NCBI RefSeq assembly: GCF_964355755.1
Contig: NC_092674.1
Span: 13,645,001-13,709,000 of the forward strand
Source of the DNA: Antedon mediterranea
Taxonomy: Eukaryota > Echinodermata > Crinoidea > Comatulida > Antedonidae
Direction: 5' to 3'
DNA: 64,000 nt
Positions 11,350 to 21,354 of this stretch are shown here, piece after piece. The position numbers were made by a program, and so were the translations under genes. The notes beneath the pieces are model-generated. The model was not told the origin of the DNA. It saw only the letters and a program-made list of their open reading frames with translations, and did not search any database. Position 1 is the stretch's first letter, and every line of letters begins with the position of its first letter.

Positions 11350-14320
11350 TTTTAGTTGCTATACTGTGTACTACTGTAGCAAAACATAAGAACTGGTTAA
11401 CGATGGATAATACAAATTGGTTGTAAAATATTTAATAAGAGGAATGCAAACATGGTGTGTACAGTGTTAAAGTTGTCCACTAATTAATCAAAAATAATGC
11501 TATCAAAATAAACGTTTGTATTTAGATCTAAAAAGCTTTCATAAGCATTAGTTACCGTATTAATATTTATTATCAGTAAATACTCGTGGTACAGAATAGA
11601 TCAACAATGTTCTCTCCGTCAGAAATGGTTTCAGAATTGTACAAAAACTTAAAGCATATATGCTGTAAGAGAACGAATGACTCTCAAACGGCCACCATTA
11701 CGACGACAATGTTTCTATTTATTGTGCGCAATAATGGACACCACATTTACTGCTGTATGTTTGATTTTTTATAAACAATTCTAAAATGTTTAATTTTAAT
11801 ATTAAATTTGTATATACGAAACTGATTTATTTTTACACAAACAGAGGCAATGTTCGTTAAGATAAATATCTGTTACTTGTATAGCAAAATCTGTAGTAGC
11901 TAACTAAAAATATTGTATAACTGTAAATAAATGACGTGCAAATATTGTATATAAAACACAACCCTATCTTACACTCACGTATAGTTAAGTACATCACTTA
12001 TCAAACTCAATTGACTTGTGCTGAAAGATATGTTTCCTCAATCAGTTAACTGTTTTTGTACAGAACACCAGACACTTTACATTATCGTTTGTATAAGAAG
12101 CGATAACAAGTACATTCTAAAAAGTTGCTGCAACAAGCGTGATTTGTTATTTATTGTTTGCTTTAATCTTATAATAAAGTGATTGGAGCTACACCGATGT
12201 GAATTGCCATTTTAGGTGAGCAAAGTAAATCATTATACCGATTTGGTTAACGATATCGAAGTACAATACAATTCATAATTGTGGACATACATTTCTCCAC
12301 CACTAATTCACAGAACAAAGTTTTTTTTTCAATAAAGGTTAACGTGCCAGTGACATCTAATTTTAATATTGTTCTTCTTTGATTGCAAGTGAATGCATCG
12401 TCTATTCATTTTTATATTCATTTATCGTATAGAAATATCAATCGATAGTTTATGTTGAAATTGATTGTTTTTGCATTAATTATTAACATTAACATAAATA
12501 CAAGTAAAAAGAATTATTCACTTTGAAAAAAAAGAATATTAAATGACATTATTTAATTAAATTTAAAAATAAATTATTATTCAAAAAAATTCAAAAATTA
12601 CCACAAAAATGTGCTACATTATCTATAAAAATCTATTATTTCCAACTATTTTACATTCCTACCTAAAGTTGATGCGTAAATATTTTTAAATATTCATGTG
12701 ATACATTTTCTACTTACATAAGTATACCTACATATATCTAGATTTATAAAGCAAACATATAAAAAAAATGTACAAGAAGTTTATTACTGCCACTAATAAA
12801 AGCAAGAATACTTGAACTGAAATAGGAAGAATATTATGTTAATGAAATGAAAGTTTGACAGAGTTCTATAACCAGGCGAAGCCGAGTGCAGAAAACAAGT
12901 CAATCTTCTAAGGACTATTCTCTCCGTTCAAATAATATAAAATATTCATTTTTAGGTTCAATGTTAGTTATACAATGTACGATTACATAATTAAGAGGCA
13001 TTTAAAAAATATATAATTCCATTTTTTTTTAAATATATTTTAATGAATGCATGTTAGAAGAAAGGAATTGATTCTAAATAGGCTGCTGCATGTTTTTTTG
13101 TGTTAAAATTGAATAGTGCATTATTATTAGCAAATCCGCGTATGATGTATGACGTCTCATCCATACTTTATTATTTGTTTTTATGTTGTGGATATCAACT
13201 TTTAATTTCAATTCATAGTTTCAGTCATTCAATTCTATATAACCCCAAATAGTCATGTATCAGATTATATAACCTGTACCCAATATAGTATACTCTTAGT
13301 GTGCTAAATTTGATAAAACCTAACGTATTCAATAGGTAAATGAATTTTATATGTATAATATGAAATTAAAACTCAGTGGATATAGGAGAATAGGTAACAA
13401 AATATTACGATTGTGTAAATCTTTGTTGAATTCATGTATTAAGACAGTAGGATATATTATGGTTACGTTTAGATTTAAGCATAATTATAAATGAAATAAC
13501 TCAACTGTTGGAAAGAAAAGAGAATGCATGTACAATATATAATATATGTCATTAATTGGCACTATTTCAAGAAACAAGAATAATAATACTATAGAACAAC
13601 ATTTTAACGTTATAAATAATCTAATATTCATACATTTTATTCAGCATTTACTGACTAATTGTATAACACATGTAAACAGAGGCGCCATCTCATTTACAGC
13701 CAAGATTATTACGTCTATTATGCAAAGTTTGAAATATTAAATAACGTCAACGATATTTGATACCCCTCTTATTGTTGTGGAGTAGTCCTCTAAGGAGGCT
13801 TCTGATCGGTGGGTGGATTTGTAATCTAAGGAGGAAGAAACCCACATGTGAGGCAGTGGAGCTCCAACCTTGAACAGGAAGAGTCATAGGCTTAAAAATT
13901 ATCTGATCCAATCCATACTAGAAATTATTTTGTACCTGAAGTTACACGCAATTATTAAGTAGGGCATATCATTTCTATTGTGCACTGTATCATCAGTTGT
14001 GGAAAGAATAAAACACCTCCTGAATTCGTAACCGATGGTAGTTTGTGCTTCTGTACGTCATATTACTTACTATCGTCGTCGGAATAACACTGACGCCGAA
14101 CCCGCTAACAACGAGGCATGGAAACGTTACAATACCTTATCCTACGTCGATCAGATTTATAACGTATTTGGAGAATTTTCTCTTATAGGTTTTTCCCTTT
14201 TTCGAGCGGGTTATATTTCAATTTAGCACACAACGTATATGCATAAACAAGTACCTAGTTTTTCTTATTTTTCTTTATTTAACTATTTTTTTATAGCGTC
14301 GCTTTATGTACGGATATGTA
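11350..14320. other. Upstream flank of the ankyrin gene, no gene seen
   Basis: This is AT-rich sequence with many A/T homopolymers. It would contain the promoter and 5' UTR of the minus-strand ankyrin gene, but no core promoter motif can be singled out. Short open frames at 11586, 13546 and 14035 show no recognisable domain. Confidence 0.35.
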
Positions 14321-14322
14321 TG

Positions 14323-14640
14323 TTAAAATTGAATAAATTCATCTCCTTCCCAACATTTTTTATTTTTAGAATCAAATTTTCGTGCGTTAACATCGCACTT
14401 TTTCAAGGTAGTGGTGTCAACTTGATTTGTCGACACTGATCATGGCAAAGTCAAGTGATGTTGTTGTGACACGCGCTCTCTCTGAGTTTTTACTTGAATA
14501 CCTCTGGGTGAATCCCAGTGCGATGCTAACGCACGAAACGTTGGTAAGTTCAACGTTAATTTGTCCTTCACTAGAAACGAAAATTTGATTCTAAAAATAT
14601 TTTTTGAAAGGAGATGAATTTATTCAATTTTATTCGAAAT
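14323..14640. repeat. Inverted repeat at the 5' side of the Penelope-like fragment
   Basis: About 14323-14405, read in reverse, matches about 14515-14640: a hairpin GTGCGATGYTAACGCAC followed by GAAA, then AAATTTGATTCTAAAAAT, then AGGAGATGAATTTATTCAAT. The left arm lacks about 40 bp that the right arm has (near 14540-14580). Head-to-head terminal repeats are characteristic of Penelope-like elements (pLTRs in variable orientation), and this pair sits immediately upstream of the Penelope-type frame at 14614. The right arm also holds a stem ACGTTG/CAACGT after GAAA. Confidence 0.65.
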
Positions 14641-15236
14641 GATTATGGTCAGGATGGTGTAAAATTAGTGCGCCTAAAAGAGAAAATTGTGACGAAGGCT
14701 TTGCGCCAAAGAAATCACCGGATATTCGCTCTATACTGCAAACGCTTAGACATAAAACCACCAAGTCTAAAATTAATGTGCCATATTAACACCACACGGG
14801 GACACGATATTATCAAAAAAGCGGAACGTTGTTTGATTAGAGAAAGAATACGAATCACTACAAACAACATCAACAAATTAGCTAAGAAAGAGGAAAAACT
14901 AGAAGAGAAAATAGTTGAAATAATCACCGATGACACAACTCGAGCGGACGTTCACAGGCATGTTGAGTATGCGAGAGAAATCGAATTCCTGAAAGTACGT
15001 AATCGTCAACAAAACAAATTACATTGGATAAAAGTCAAAAACTACTAGCTGGATTAAATCACGAAATACAATTGGACGGCAAACAACTTAAAGACAGATG
15101 GTTGGTGAACATATCCAGCAAAAAAATAGTTTAGACCAGAAGCAGGTGCTTAAAAAGGGGCTTAATTTCGCCATTATCGAGAGCCGAATACCGGTAAATG
15201 AGTTGAAACGGCAGCAAACCTGGGCCAGGTACCCAT
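14614..15236 (+). pseudogene. 5' part of a Penelope-like element protein, truncated before the RT
   Basis: The frame 14614-15048 encodes a lysine/arginine-rich 144-residue protein with a charged helical segment (about residues 75-125). A change of frame near 15026-15048 leads into ...RWLVNISSK, and a second at the seven-A run 15120-15126 leads into LKKGLNFAI and PVNEL. The pairing of a [K/R]W[V/L]xN[L/I]SS motif with KGLNFA and a following PV motif is typical of the region just ahead of the reverse transcriptase in Penelope-like elements of the GIY-YIG-bearing kind. No RT core follows, so the copy is deleted or truncated after about 15236. Assignment is by motif recognition, not alignment. 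Confidence 0.6.
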
Positions 15237-15466
15237 AGAAGAAAAAAGGAAGACAGGATTGCTAGGACAGAATCTCCACTCACGCTCACGGAGGTTCAAC
15301 TGTATTAACCATTAAGAAAAAGAAATGATTAAGCCGTCACTTTATCATCCTGAATTGAGTTTGATGCTTACCGTGTTGTACTTTGTTATATTGTCAGTTT
15401 TATACAATAACATCTTTCATTAAATATTTATTAAAATGAATGAGTCCATGACTCTAATTTTTATGA

Positions 15467-15672
15467 TGGTAGGCCAAATTGTATGAAATTTATAGGAATT
15501 AAAATTATGCCAAGAAAATTTAAATAATGTGTCAATATATTTGTTAAAATATCAAATAATAGTCATAAACTTAGAAAATAAGCCATTTCAATTCAATTTT
15601 TTTATGGTAGGCCAAATGGTATGAGATTTATAGGAATTAAAATTAGGCCAAGAAAATGTCAGTAATTTGTGT
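15467..15672 (+). repeat. Tandem duplication, 138-bp period, interrupted by the LTR element
   Basis: A block beginning TGGTAGGCCAAAT at 15467 repeats from 15605. The second copy is cut at 15672 by the LTR retrotransposon and resumes at 20780 with TGTCAATATATTTGTTAAA. The first, uninterrupted copy shows what the site looked like before insertion and fixes the target duplication as GTGT. Confidence 0.85.
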
Positions 15673-15805
15673 TGTGATGGGTTTGTTACACGGAAGTGTG
15701 CCCTCTAGAGTAAAAGAGAGAGGATGAATAAAGATGGACGACAACTACAACGTGTTTTGTTATGTTCTTATTGTTGGTTTCAGCCTAACGAGCGAGCCCG
15801 TAACA
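15673..15805 (+). repeat. 5' LTR of the Gmr1-like element
   Basis: 133 bp, TGTGAT...GTAACA. It contains AATAAA (about 15726-15731), a likely polyadenylation signal. It matches the 3' LTR except for four substitutions in its first half, so insertion was fairly recent or copies have been homogenised. It is very short for an LTR. GTGT precedes it. Confidence 0.92.
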
Positions 15806-15826
15806 AATTGGGGGGTCATCCGAGAA
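15806..15826 (+). promoter_or_regulatory. Primer-binding site
   Basis: Two bases after the LTR end the sequence reads TTGGGGGGTCATCCGAG. This resembles the complement of a tRNA-Pro 3' end (the family form is TGGGGGCTCGTCC). Several mismatches leave the priming tRNA uncertain. Confidence 0.6.
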
Positions 15827-16157
15827 CAAAGTACGGAATTGTAGTTGTAGATCGAACTGATGGTAATTTTAGTTACTTATTCTAAGCTGGTTTTAGGTTT
15901 AGAGGCGTTTTATAACGAACGAGGTTTGGCGGTCGTCGAGCCAGTACACTGTGCTGTTGTTTTAGGCTTGTGTAGGCTTTCCTGTGATAGTAGAAGTCGG
16001 TTTGGCTTTGAATTTAGGGGTCTAGTTATTGAGACCACGGCGCACGGTAGGTTTAATACTGAGTGGGCTTGGCAGGTATTTCATTACTGGTGCCTTAATT
16101 ATAGTCATATTGGTTATTTTAACCTGTGTTTTTGTTTGTTTGTTTCGAATAGAAACT

Positions 16158-17225
16158 ATGTCAGAAAGTGATTTTGACGAGGAATTTTTGGACAGCATGT
16201 CCATTGAGGTGGTAGCTCAGCTATCAGATGAGCGTTTGCGACTCCTAGGTACTAGGGTTGGAGCATCTATAAATGATTCCATGAATAAATATGACTTGAT
16301 AAATATGATTGGAAATCATGTTGGTTTAATTACTCATGAATCCGTAAAAACTGCGGGGAATGAGGTCGAGTTGGCTAGAATTGAGTTGGAACGTGAAAAA
16401 TTGATTTTTGAAAGAAGAAAAATAGAGATGCAAACTCAAAGAGAAATGGAAAAAGAAAAACATGGATTTGAGTTAAGGAAATTAGAATTAGCTAACCAAA
16501 TGGGTCACACCACACGGGTTTCTACACCTAATGATTCAGAGATTACTCAGAATATTAAATGGGTTCCCAAGTTTAATGAGGACGAGGTAGAGACATATTT
16601 TTTAGCTTTTGAGAAAATTGCTAATAGATTAAAGTGGCCTGCTAGACACTGGACTGTGTTGTTACAAACTGCTCTTGTGGGTAAAGCCCAAGAGGTATTT
16701 TCTGCATTGGCTGATGATCAATGTGAAAGCTATGATGCGGTTAAAACTGCTGTTTTGTCAGCTTATGAGTTAGTTCCAGAGGCGTATCGTCAGAAATTTA
16801 GGAACTAAGTTAAACCTTATGATCAAACGTTTACAGCATTTGCACGTAAGAAGCAGATTCTTTTTGTTAGATGGTGTAGTTCGGAAGGAGTAAACGGTGA
16901 ATTTGGAAAGCTTCGTGAGCTTATGTTAGTTGAGGAGTTTAAATCTTGTTCCCCTACTGAAGTTCGTACACATCTAGAGGAGCAGAAAGTTGATAATTTA
17001 ATGAAAGCGGCTTCTGTTGCCGATAATTATGTGCTCACGCACAAGGTGGTGGATACCAAATCGGTTTCCAAATCTGTTGATGATTCTAAGGTCCAAAGTC
17101 AGAAAACTACAGTTAATAGTAGTAGTAAATTTGTCAGAACTTGTTTTTACTGCAAGAAAAAGGGTCATATAAAGGCAGATTGCTGGCTGTTTCAAAGAAA
17201 CCCCAATCACTTCCAAACACGTTAG
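16158..17225 (+). pseudogene. gag: Gag of the Gmr1-like element, one internal stop
   Basis: The start at 16158 (MSESDFDEEFLDS) was chosen because it opens a domain-bearing frame; the frame is open further upstream. In order: an acidic N-terminus, a charged coiled coil (ELERE...KEKHGFELRKLEL, about residues 75-115), a capsid region starting KWVPKFNEDEVETYFLAFEK, then a helical region with LRELMLVEEF and a motif like PTEVRTHLEEQKV. A CCHC zinc knuckle (CFYCKKKGHIKADC, near 17134-17175) follows. An in-frame TAA at 16806-16808 splits the capsid, and the reading frame continues unchanged after it. The second half resembles the SCAN domain of vertebrate zinc-finger proteins, a domain previously linked to Gmr1-type Gag. 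The frame ends at 17225, overlapping the protease frame, which lies at -1. Confidence 0.85.
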
Positions 17226-17656
17226 TAAATACAGTCCCGTTGAAAGTGACAGCGAGTTATGACGTTGATGAATGTGAGAAGTTGATCCAATCTTCAGGTC
17301 CGGAAAAAGTGCGAAAGTTATGTAAGCCTTTCCTCTCTACTGGTTCTGTAGCATTGATCAACGATGTGAATCTGAGTAAAGTTCGTGTCTTAAGAGACAC
17401 AGGGGCGTCACAATCCATGATAATAGAATCGGCATTGTCATTTTCAAACGAGTCTTCTGCTGGAGCAAGTGTGCTCATTCAAGGTGTTGAAGGGGGTTAT
17501 AAGGAAGTCCCACTTCATGTAATTCGGATTGAAACAGATATTGTTAGCGGAGATTTTGTTGTCGGTGTCGTTCCGAGTCTTCCAGTATGGGGTGTCACAC
17601 TCCTTTTGGGGAATGATTTGGCCGGAGACAGAGTGACAGTAGAACCGGTTGTGTGA
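17141..17656 (+). pseudogene. pol: Retropepsin-type protease segment of pol
   Basis: The open frame is -1 relative to gag and overlaps its last 85 nt, so protease is probably made by frameshifting. An aspartic protease follows: VRVLRDTGASQSMI carries the catalytic DTG, and about 75 residues later comes LLLGNDLAG, the usual hydrophobic-G-N/R-D-hydrophobic flap-side motif. A TGA at 17654-17656 interrupts the frame just before integrase, which continues in the same frame, so PR and INT belong to one polyprotein. The first residues of the frame overlap the zinc knuckle and are probably untranslated. Confidence 0.85.
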
Positions 17657-18931
17657 AAGAGTCCTGTTGAAGACGAAAGCACGGTGTATTTAGAGAAAGA
17701 ATTATCACATGTGTTTCCATCATGTGCGGTGACGCGATCTATGGCAAATAAAACCATAGATGAGGATGAGAGTATTGACTTATGTGATAGTTTTTACGGA
17801 GACATTACGGATCGCGTTTCCCAAGAGGCTGTCTGCTCAGGTCCCGAGTCACACACTGCCCAGGCTGAACAACATCACCCAAAAGTGTGTGATTTTGGTC
17901 CGACAGTTCTCAATCTGTCTAGGTTAGTGGAAGAGCAGAGTAATGATCCTGATTTGGTGTCATTTGGTCAGCAAGCTCTTTCTGTAGAGGAAATGTCTAT
18001 TGTTCCTGTTTGTTATTATATAAAGGATGGCATACTTATGCGTAAGTGGAGGCCACCAGATATTCCAAGTAGTGATGTTTGGAATGAGATTCACCAGATA
18101 GTTATTCCTAGTGGATACCATCAGGATATTATTGGTATTGCGCATGATGATCCTCTTTCAGGTCATTTAGGTGTCAATAAAACGGTAGAAAAAATACTCA
18201 GGTATTTCTTTTGGGCAGGTCTTAGAAAAGATGTATCTAACTATTGTAAATCCTGTCATGCGTGTCAGGTAGTGGGGAAGCCTAATCAAAAGGTTCCAGT
18301 AGCCCCACTTAAGCCTATTCCTGCATTCGGTGAACCATTTTTAAGAGTTATTGTTGATTGTGTGGGACCACTACCACGTACTAAAAATGGAAATGAGTAT
18401 CTATTAACAATAATGTGTGCATCAAGTAGGTTTCCAGAAGCGATTCCTCTTAGGCGTATTACAGCTAAGAATTTTGTTAAAGCATTGGTAACATTTTTTA
18501 CATGGGTAGGATTGCCTAAAGCTGTTCAGTCCAATCAAGGATCAAACTTCATGTCAAAGATATTTAAACAAGTCTTAGAGCAGTTAGGTGTTGCCCATAT
18601 AAGTTCAAGTGCTTACCATCCACAGTCTCAAGGGGCACTTGAGAGATTTCATCAAACACTTAAGAATATGCTTAAAACCTATTGTTTTCAATGTGAAAAG
18701 GAATGGGATGAGGGAGTTCCCTTATTGTTATTCGCTGTTCGTGAAACAGTGCAAGAGTCCTTAGGGTTTAGCCCATTTGAGTTGGTGTATGGTCATTCGG
18801 TCCGAGGCCCTCTTAAAATAGTCAAAGAAAGGCTGTTAGAAAATGCAGAAGATTCTGTATCGATACTAGTTTATGTGTCTGAATTTCGTGATCGATTAAA
18901 TCGTAAAAAAAACAAAAAAAAAAAATTATGA
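17657..18931 (+). pseudogene. pol: Integrase segment of pol, placed before RT; one DDE Asp replaced by Asn
   Basis: In-frame continuation of the protease frame after the TGA. It has an HHCC zinc-binding N-terminus (HDDPLSGHLGV, then CKSCHACQ), then the integrase core. The first acidic residue is in VIVDCVGPL. The second is in the motif QSNQGSNF, where the family has D-Q-G; the copy shows Asn (codon AAT, near 18530), so the DDE triad is incomplete. The Glu is in GALERFHQT. The core is followed by FAVRETVQESLGFSPFEL and YGHSVRGPL, typical of gypsy integrases. The frame ends in a lysine stretch at two A-runs (18905-18912 and 18914-18925), where it stops being continuous with the RT frame. Confidence 0.9.
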
Positions 18932-20384
18932 AGAGTTTTGTGATCCTGATACATGTGTTAAGTTCAGTAATTCAGATGTTCTTGCAAACATTGAAGAGAA
19001 AGTTGGTCATTTATCTCGTGATCGTAAGGATGAAATTGTTAGTTTGATATTTGGAAATCTGCAGTTGTTTTCGGATGTTCAAGGTCGAACGAACTTAGTG
19101 GAGCATGATGTTAAGACAGCTGATTGTTCACAAATAAAACAAAATCCATATAGAGCAAATCCGTTCAAGAAGGAGATATTACAAAATGAGATTGACTACA
19201 TGATTAAGAATGATATAATCGAGCCTAGTTGCAGTGCTTGGAGTTCTCCATGTATATTGGTTCCGAAGCCAGATAAATCGTATCGTTTTTGTACTGATTA
19301 TCGGAAGGTTAATGCAAAATCTACTACAGATTCATATCCCATACCGAGGATAGACGACTGTATTGATCGTGTGGGTAGTGCTAAGTTTGTCAGTATATTT
19401 GATCTTTTAAAGGGTTACTGGCAAATTCCTTTAACAGAGCGTGCGAAAGAAGTGTCAGCTTTTGTAACTCCTATGGGTCTTTATCAGTATAAGGTCATGC
19501 CTTTCGGTTTAAAGAATGCACCAGCCACGTTCCAGAGATTGGTTAATGGTATAATTTCAGGGTTGGAGGGCTGTGAAGCTTATATAGACGATTTGGTTGT
19601 TTATAGTGATACATGGGATGTTCATGTGCAGAGAATTAAGGCATTGTTTGATAGGTTGACAGCTGCAAAGTTGACAGTAAATTTGGTGAAAAGCGAGTTT
19701 TCCTGTGCAGAAATAGTGTTCTTAGCTCAAAAAGTTGGTTGCGGAAAAGTGAAACCATTAAGTGCTAAGATTAAGGCAGTCTGTGATTTCCCAATTCCAA
19801 AGAGTAAGCAGGAGTTAATGCGGTTCCTGGGAATGGCTGGGTTTTATCGACGTTTTTGCAAAAGTTTCTCAACGCTTGTAGCTCCATTAACGAATCTGCT
19901 GAAAAAGAATGCGAGTTTTGTGTGGTTGGAGGAATGCAATAATGCGTTCATTAAAGTTAAAGCGATGTTATTAAACGAACCGGTGTTGATGGCTCCACAA
20001 TTTGATAAACAGTTCTCGTTAATGATTGATGCCAGTGATGTTGGTTCTGGAGCTGTGTTGGCGCAAACAGACGAGAATGGTGTTGACAAGCCTGTGTGTT
20101 TCTACTCGAGAAAATTCAACCAGCATGAGAAACGTTATTCTACTGTTGAGAAGGAGACATTAGCTTTGATGTCAGCGTTAAAGCACTTTGAAGTGTATCT
20201 TGGATCTACTCCGTTTCCAATTGTAGTTTGGACGGACCACAACCCATTAACGTTCTTGGCAAGAATGAAGGACAAGAATCAACGCTTGCTGAGATGGAGT
20301 TTAATAGTTCAAGAAATGAATCTGGAAATTCATCATATCAGAGGAAAAGACAATGTTGTAGCTGACGCTTTGTCAAGAGTTTAG
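18927..20384 (+). pseudogene. pol: Reverse transcriptase and RNase H segment of pol
   Basis: Open from the A-run at 18914-18925 (YEEFCDPDT...) to TAG at 20382-20384, one frame away from integrase. RT motifs are all visible: the PCILVPKPDKSYRFCTDYR block, FSIFDLLKGYWQIPL-type (here VSIFDLLKGYWQIP), QYKVMPFGLKNAPATFQR, the catalytic YIDDLVVYSD, and the primer grip followed by FLGMAGFYRRF. RNase H follows, with MIDASDVGSGAVL, KRYSTVEKETLAL, WTDHNPLTFL and VVADALSRV holding the four acidic residues. No integrase or chromodomain lies downstream; the frame ends about 260 bp before the 3' LTR. Confidence 0.9.
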
Positions 20385-20646
20385 ATAAAACATGCATGAA
20401 AAGATTTTAAAAGTTTTGTTGATTTTAAAAGTATTTATTGAATTATAATATGTTAGTTGTGATAGAGTGATGCATTTATAGCATACACGGATTTAAAGTA
20501 ATTAGAACTTGTGGAATGTTAAAGAAGCAGTGAAGTAAATTCATATCAACGACCTGTTAAAATAACTACTGTATAAGAAAAGATTTAAGATAATATAGTA
20601 AACAGTTATAAGTTTAATCATATCAAACTTTCTTTAAGTGGGGGTG

Positions 20647-20779
20647 TGTGATAAGTTTGTTACACGGAAGTGAGCCCTCTAGAGTAAAAGAGAGGGGATG
20701 AATAAAGATGGACGACAACTACAACGTGTTTTGTTATGTTCTTATTGTTGGTTTCAGCCTAACGAGCGAGCCCGTAACA
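20647..20779 (+). repeat. 3' LTR of the Gmr1-like element
   Basis: 133 bp, same ends as the 5' LTR, followed by the duplicated GTGT (20780-20783). It is preceded by the purine tract AAGTGGGGGTG. Any open frame crossing it into the flank (20698-21129) is chance. Confidence 0.92.
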
Positions 20780-20789
20780 GTGTCAATAT

Positions 20790-21350
20790 ATTTGTTAAAC
20801 TATCGAATAATAGTCAAAAATTTGGCGCATACTGCGTTACTTACAAAACAAGACATTTCAATTCCTTATTAATTATTCATTCATTCAATCTTTTATTTCG
20901 GAAACTCTGGTCCATAGAAAGTAAATTACATATAAATGAAATAAATAAAATAAACAAAATCACTACTACTCATCTCAGGATGGCATTCCATCTGGAGAGC
21001 ATCTTCGACTTAACTAAGACGTTGCTTATAATCGTTGAGATTAAAATATTTTTGCTTGCATTAAGTCTACACATCAGGCCATATATTGATATTCTTAACA
21101 ATAAAAAGAGGGAATTCTACATTCCGTAAACATGAGGCTGGCACTTATAAATGCTTTGTGAGTATAAATGCCGGCGCCATCCATTGAGGAACTAAAATTA
21201 TCACAACTCCAAACATTTCGTTTTAATTCAAATGACACACTGCAAAAAAACCCGAACGTATCTTATAATTATGCTGTATAAATCCTTTTTGATCTTTAAA
21301 CAGTAGTTAGATAGTACATCAAACTCAATTTAGTTTTACCGAAAACCAAA
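20790..21350. other. Flank of the LTR element, no gene seen
   Basis: The sequence continues the 138-bp tandem repeat for about 40 bp, then is AT-rich single-copy-looking DNA. No exon recognised. Confidence 0.35.
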
Positions 21351-21354
21351 CTAA

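Larger units (their letters stand above)
15673..20779 (+). mobile_element. Gmr1-like Ty3/gypsy LTR retrotransposon (gag-PR-INT-RT-RH order)
   Basis: This is a 5.1-kb element with 133-bp LTRs (15673-15805 and 20647-20779; four differences seen by eye, about 97% identical) beginning TGTGAT and ending AACA. It is flanked by a 4-bp target duplication, GTGT. A primer-binding site of tRNA-Pro type follows the 5' LTR, and a purine-rich tract (AAGTGGGGGTG) precedes the 3' LTR. Proteins run gag, protease, integrase, then reverse transcriptase and RNase H. Integrase ahead of RT is the Ty1/copia order, but RT and integrase are of Ty3/gypsy type. This combination defines the Gmr1-like group known from deuterostomes. 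The copy is not coding-competent: gag has an in-frame stop, PR-INT has an in-frame stop, INT-RT changes frame at an A-run, and one integrase catalytic position is substituted. Confidence 0.9.

Noticed and set aside
14505-14580. A second hammerhead ribozyme
   Set aside because: Stem III and GAAA are plausible, but the CUGANGA box is missing (CTGGGTGA with an extra hairpin instead).
20698-21129. A 143-codon frame across the 3' LTR
   Set aside because: It combines LTR and flanking DNA, and the corresponding 5' LTR reads into a different sequence.
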